A program made the position numbers and the translations under genes. A stretch of DNA of 6,964 nt. Source: an uncultured Alphaproteobacteria bacterium (lineage in GTDB: Bacteria > Pseudomonadota > Alphaproteobacteria > RF32 > CAG-239). Shown here in pieces: positions 5,229 through 6,964 of this stretch. Positions within the stretch are counted from its first letter, which is position 1. Each line of letters opens with the position of its first letter. The DNA lies in the NCBI GenBank assembly GCA_944391355.1, contig CALXTG010000181.1:1-6964 (forward strand), in the 5' to 3' direction. A model generated the notes under the pieces. The model was given only the letters and a program-made list of their open reading frames with translations. It did no database searches and was not told where the DNA came from.

Positions 5229-5366
5229 AAGCGGAGTTAGTATTGCCGCAGGCAATGCTTACGGAGCAAGAGCAAGAAGTTTTTTACCACCTTTCAAGGT
5301 GGTCTTTTTATATCTGCTGATCGGGCAGGATTTGTTTCTCTGACTTCTTACGCCCCTAAGAGCTAT
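5229..5366 (+). repeat. Direct repeat, copy C (intact terminator hairpin version)
   Basis: The 138-base copy is nearly identical to 3712–3849. It carries the small hairpin 5240–5258, an intact terminator hairpin ACCACCT/AGGTGGT followed by CTTTTT, and the antisense tRNA-Pro relic with one base changed in the anticodon-arm part (TTCTTAC instead of TTCTTGC). It forms the right boundary of the S41 cassette. The next gene starts 84 bases further on. Recombination between B and C would remove a 1517-base circle carrying the peptidase gene. Confidence 0.92.
5286..5308 (+). terminator. Intrinsic terminator inside repeat copy C
   Basis: ACCACCT (5286–5292) pairs with AGGTGGT (5297–5303) around TTCA, followed by CTTTTT. 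The hairpin is the same as the core of the tRNA-Pro terminator, with one loop base changed. It would stop rightward transcription entering the DUF4186 operon. No gene on the + strand lies directly upstream, which supports it having been carried in with the repeat. Confidence 0.65.
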
Positions 5367-5384
5367 GCTCCCAAAATTTTTCTT

Positions 5385-5411
5385 TTGCTTATTTTTTTAT
5401 TGTTTTATAAA
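5385..5411 (+). promoter_or_regulatory. Candidate promoter for the DUF4186–glycosylase–pyrophosphatase operon
   Basis: TTGCTT (5385–5390) and TATAAA (5406–5411) are separated by 15 bases in a T-rich stretch between repeat C and the first gene. The spacing is short and the region is so AT-rich that chance matches are likely. The call is supported mainly by the need for a promoter after the terminator in copy C. Confidence 0.35.
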
Positions 5412-5449
5412 ATCTCAAAGAGAACAAAAGATTAAATAAAATATTAAAG

Positions 5450-5803
5450 ATGATGTATGAAGATATTTTTGACAGATTAAGCCGTTCCAAATTCCGCAGC
5501 CGTTTTTGCCTGAAATTAAAAGATAAAAACTATCTGCGGCAAAAAGGCCGAGAGGTAATTCGCCGTCATGCCGAAGAGTTTATAGCCGCCAGAGTAGCAC
5601 CGGCAACTATTCCCAATGACGGCAAACAGACCCCGATGAAAGGGCATCCGGTTTTTATTGCTCAGCATGCGACAGCCTGCTGCTGCCGTGGATGTATTCG
5701 TAAATGGCACAAGTTTCCGGAAGCTGTGCCGCTGAACAATGAACAACAGCAGTATCTGGTCAGTCTAATCATGGAATGGCTGCAAAAACAAATGGAAGAA
5801 TAA
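5450..5803 (+). CDS. DUF4186 family protein
   Basis: The 117-residue protein matches the pattern I know for DUF4186: FDRLSRSKFRSRFCLK near the N-terminus, KGREVIRRHAEEFIAARVAPA (32–52), NDGKQTPMKGHPVFIAQHATA (56–76), and the cysteine/histidine cluster CCCRGCIRKWH (77–87). The C-terminus is a tryptophan-containing helix, LVSLIMEWLQKQMEE. The conserved HPVFIAQHATA-CC-x-GC-x-KWH block suggests a metal- or nucleic-acid-binding site, but no function is established. The protein is cytosolic by composition. Tandem ATG codons at 5450 and 5453 are possible starts with only a weak purine tract before them. The glycosylase gene begins eight bases after the stop, so the two form an operon. Confidence 0.9.
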   Translation: MMYEDIFDRLSRSKFRSRFCLKLKDKNYLRQKGREVIRRHAEEFIAARVAPATIPNDGKQTPMKGHPVFIAQHATACCCRGCIRKWHKFPEAVPLNNEQQQYLVSLIMEWLQKQMEE

Positions 5804-5811
5804 GACAGGAT

Positions 5812-6324
5812 ATGAAAACGGAAATTAAAAAAAGTCTGGGACGCCGGGTAGCTGAAAATGTACGCATAATGGTCATCGGATCTATGCCGGGGGAAGAATC
5901 ATTGCGTCGTCAGCAATATTATGCACATCCGCGGAATAATTTTTGGAAATTTATCGCGCAGAGCTTTGCCGAAATCAATGAAGACACAGCCTATGAAGAA
6001 AGAATTGCGCTGTTGTTAAAACAGGGAGTAGGGCTGTGGGATGTGATGCGGAGCTGCCGCCGAAACGGCAGTCTCGACAGCAACATTAAAGATGTGGTAG
6101 CCAATGATTTTTCAGTTCTGTCAAAAGAAACTCCGCAGCTGCGGAAACTTTTGTTTAACGGTAATAAAGCTTATGAGGCTTTTATGAAAAGCCCGAACCG
6201 TGCCTGGGCAGAACAGCATAATATTGAACTGGTCTTGATGCCGTCAACCAGCCCAGCCAATGCCTCGCAGAGTTTTGACTGGAAATTGGAGACTTGGCGC
6301 CGTCAGTTGCAAGGACAGCTTTAA
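5812..6324 (+). CDS. DNA-deoxyinosine/hypoxanthine-type DNA glycosylase (uracil-DNA glycosylase superfamily)
   Basis: The 170-residue protein has the UDG-superfamily blocks of the hypoxanthine-DNA glycosylase (family 6) type. These are IMVIGSMPGEESL (19–31), QQYYAHPRNNFWKF (34–47), GVGLWDVMRSCRRNGSLDSNI (72–92), LLFNGNKAYEAF (113–124) and LMPSTSPANA (142–151). These enzymes remove deaminated purine (hypoxanthine) from DNA and start base-excision repair. The conserved asparagine-containing HPRNNFW block is the expected catalytic neighbourhood; the exact residue is from family knowledge, not tested here. I chose the ATG at 5812 because it lies just after the DUF4186 stop and gives the usual short N-terminus. 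An in-frame ATG at 5776 would overlap DUF4186 and adds 12 residues without a ribosome-binding site. The stop codon abuts the next start (TAAATG). Confidence 0.88.
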   Translation: MKTEIKKSLGRRVAENVRIMVIGSMPGEESLRRQQYYAHPRNNFWKFIAQSFAEINEDTAYEERIALLLKQGVGLWDVMRSCRRNGSLDSNIKDVVANDFSVLSKETPQLRKLLFNGNKAYEAFMKSPNRAWAEQHNIELVLMPSTSPANASQSFDWKLETWRRQLQGQL

Positions 6325-6660
6325 ATGAATACACAAGCGTATATCGGCCGGGAAGTAAACATAATTATAGATCGCCCTTTGGGCAGCAGGCATCCCCGCC
6401 ACGGATTCGTTTATAAGCTTAATTACGGTTATTTGCCAGGAACGGTTTCCGGTGACGGCGAGGAGCTGGATGCTTACATTCTGAATGTTAAAGAACCGCT
6501 GCGGCAATTCAGCGGTCGTTGTGTTGCCGTCTTACATCGTTTAGATGACGATGATGATAAACTGATTGTTGTTCCGTCAGGAACTTCGGTTTCTGATTCC
6601 GAAATTGAGATTCAGACGGCTTTTCAGGAACAATGGTTTAAACATGAAATAATCCGGTGA
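6325..6660 (+). CDS. Short inorganic pyrophosphatase-like protein
   Basis: The 111-residue protein belongs to the family-I inorganic pyrophosphatase fold. It has IIIDRPLGSRHP (13–24), the active-site FVYKLNYGYLPG (28–39), GDGEELDAYIL (43–53) and the acidic DDDDDKLIVVP (74–84). It is much shorter than the usual 170–180 residues. In the metal-binding signature D-G-D-P-x-D the third position is glutamate (D44-G45-E46-E47-L48-D49), and the N-terminal Glu/Lys region of classical enzymes is absent. Similar short proteins with DGEE-x-D are annotated as inorganic pyrophosphatases in other bacteria. Diphosphate hydrolysis is therefore plausible, but another phosphoanhydride substrate cannot be excluded. 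The start directly abuts the glycosylase stop, which indicates translational coupling. Confidence 0.85.
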   Translation: MNTQAYIGREVNIIIDRPLGSRHPRHGFVYKLNYGYLPGTVSGDGEELDAYILNVKEPLRQFSGRCVAVLHRLDDDDDKLIVVPSGTSVSDSEIEIQTAFQEQWFKHEIIR

Positions 6661-6668
6661 TAAAAATG

Positions 6669-6689
6669 AGGGGCACTTTTAATGCCCCT
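6669..6689 (-). terminator. Intrinsic terminator of the flavodoxin-family gene
   Basis: AGGGGCA (6669–6675) pairs with TGCCCCT (6683–6689) around a seven-base loop. On the minus strand it is followed by CATTTTTA, so it works best for the leftward gene. On the + strand there is no U-tract, although the hairpin may still limit read-through from the pyrophosphatase operon. It sits in the 37-base gap between two converging genes. Confidence 0.75.
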
Positions 6690-6697
6690 GGGGATAT

Positions 6698-6964
6698 TTA
6701 TATATTTCTGCCGGCTTCATAGGCTTCCTGCATGGCAGGTTGGCCTTTGATATCGCCGATTTGCCAGGCGCCGGTGCCGTAGATAACGCCTTTCTCGCGG
6801 GCGTCTTCCAAACAGTCTTCGGTAAAGCCGCGGAATCCTTCCAAAGTTTTTTCCATATTGGCATGACTGTTGTCGGCCGCCGCGACAATAAAATAAAAAT
6901 CTTTGTGACTGATTTCGCCGTATCGCGGAACCGTACGGTCAATCAGGGTTTTCATTTGACCGTT
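6698..6964 (-). CDS. Flavodoxin-family / NADPH-dependent FMN reductase-like protein, C-terminal part (5' end outside window)
   Basis: The frame is open to the window edge and reads NGQMKTLIDRTVPRYGEI, followed by FYFIVAAADNSHANMEKTLEGF and GVIYGTGAWQIGDIKGQP, ending in MQEAYEAGRNI. The NGQMK-x-LIDR helix after the missing FMN-binding loops, and the Y/GTGAWQ-x-GDIK segment near the C-terminus, are typical of the flavodoxin-like NAD(P)H-dependent oxidoreductases. They use FMN to reduce quinones, azo compounds or similar acceptors. The ATG at 6955 is internal, since the family motif continues upstream of it, so it should not be taken as the start. The physiological substrate cannot be told from this part. 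The gene converges on the pyrophosphatase operon with a shared terminator region. Confidence 0.85.
   Translation of the reverse strand, partial: NGQMKTLIDRTVPRYGEISHKDFYFIVAAADNSHANMEKTLEGFRGFTEDCLEDAREKGVIYGTGAWQIGDIKGQPAMQEAYEAGRNI

Noticed and set aside
5010..5255. Minus-strand 81-codon open frame with a hydrophobic stretch, ending just before the S41 ribosome-binding site
   Set aside because: Its start lies inside repeat copy C, it has no ribosome-binding site, no recognisable family, and its last residues look like random AT-rich translation. The stop position relative to the S41 start is suggestive of an operon but not enough to call a gene.
3501..5366. CRISPR array or insertion sequence as explanation for the repeats
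   Set aside because: Three long copies with spacers of very different size and one containing a whole gene do not fit CRISPR. No transposase frame or terminal inverted repeats were seen.

Overview
The window is a bacterial chromosome segment, most likely from a low-to-moderate-GC alphaproteobacterium. The evidence is the gene order YceD/DUF177 – rpmF – plsX – fabH – ihfA – MerR regulator – tRNA-Pro, an arrangement I know from alphaproteobacteria, combined with AT-rich intergenic DNA. A host-associated or gut lineage is possible but is only inference.

Positions 1–3323 are core housekeeping DNA on the + strand. They hold the 3' end of a YceD/DUF177 gene, ribosomal protein L32, the two enzymes that start phospholipid and fatty-acid synthesis (PlsX and FabH, overlapping by 14 bases), the alpha subunit of integration host factor under its own promoter, and a small cysteine-free MerR-type regulator. 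A tRNA-Pro(GGG) gene follows, with a good sigma-70-type promoter and a strong bidirectional terminator.

Positions 3491–5366 are the unusual part. Three same-direction copies of a repeat (A 3501–3591, B 3712–3859, C 5229–5366) start at the tRNA terminator. They delimit two 'cassettes': a short noncoding one dominated by a 21-bp hairpin, and one carrying a single minus-strand, AT-rich S41-family peptidase gene. The repeat core is the tRNA terminator hairpin followed by a degenerate antisense copy of the 3' half of tRNA-Pro. A D-arm fragment of the same tRNA is also duplicated just upstream of the gene. This looks like a tRNA-anchored, repeat-delimited accessory locus. No integrase or transposase lies in the window.

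Positions 5450–6660 form a compact + strand operon: a DUF4186 protein, a hypoxanthine/deoxyinosine-type DNA glycosylase of the uracil-DNA-glycosylase superfamily, and a short inorganic-pyrophosphatase-like protein. The last two are directly abutted (TAAATG). A terminator separates them from a convergent, truncated flavodoxin-family gene that runs off the right edge on the minus strand.
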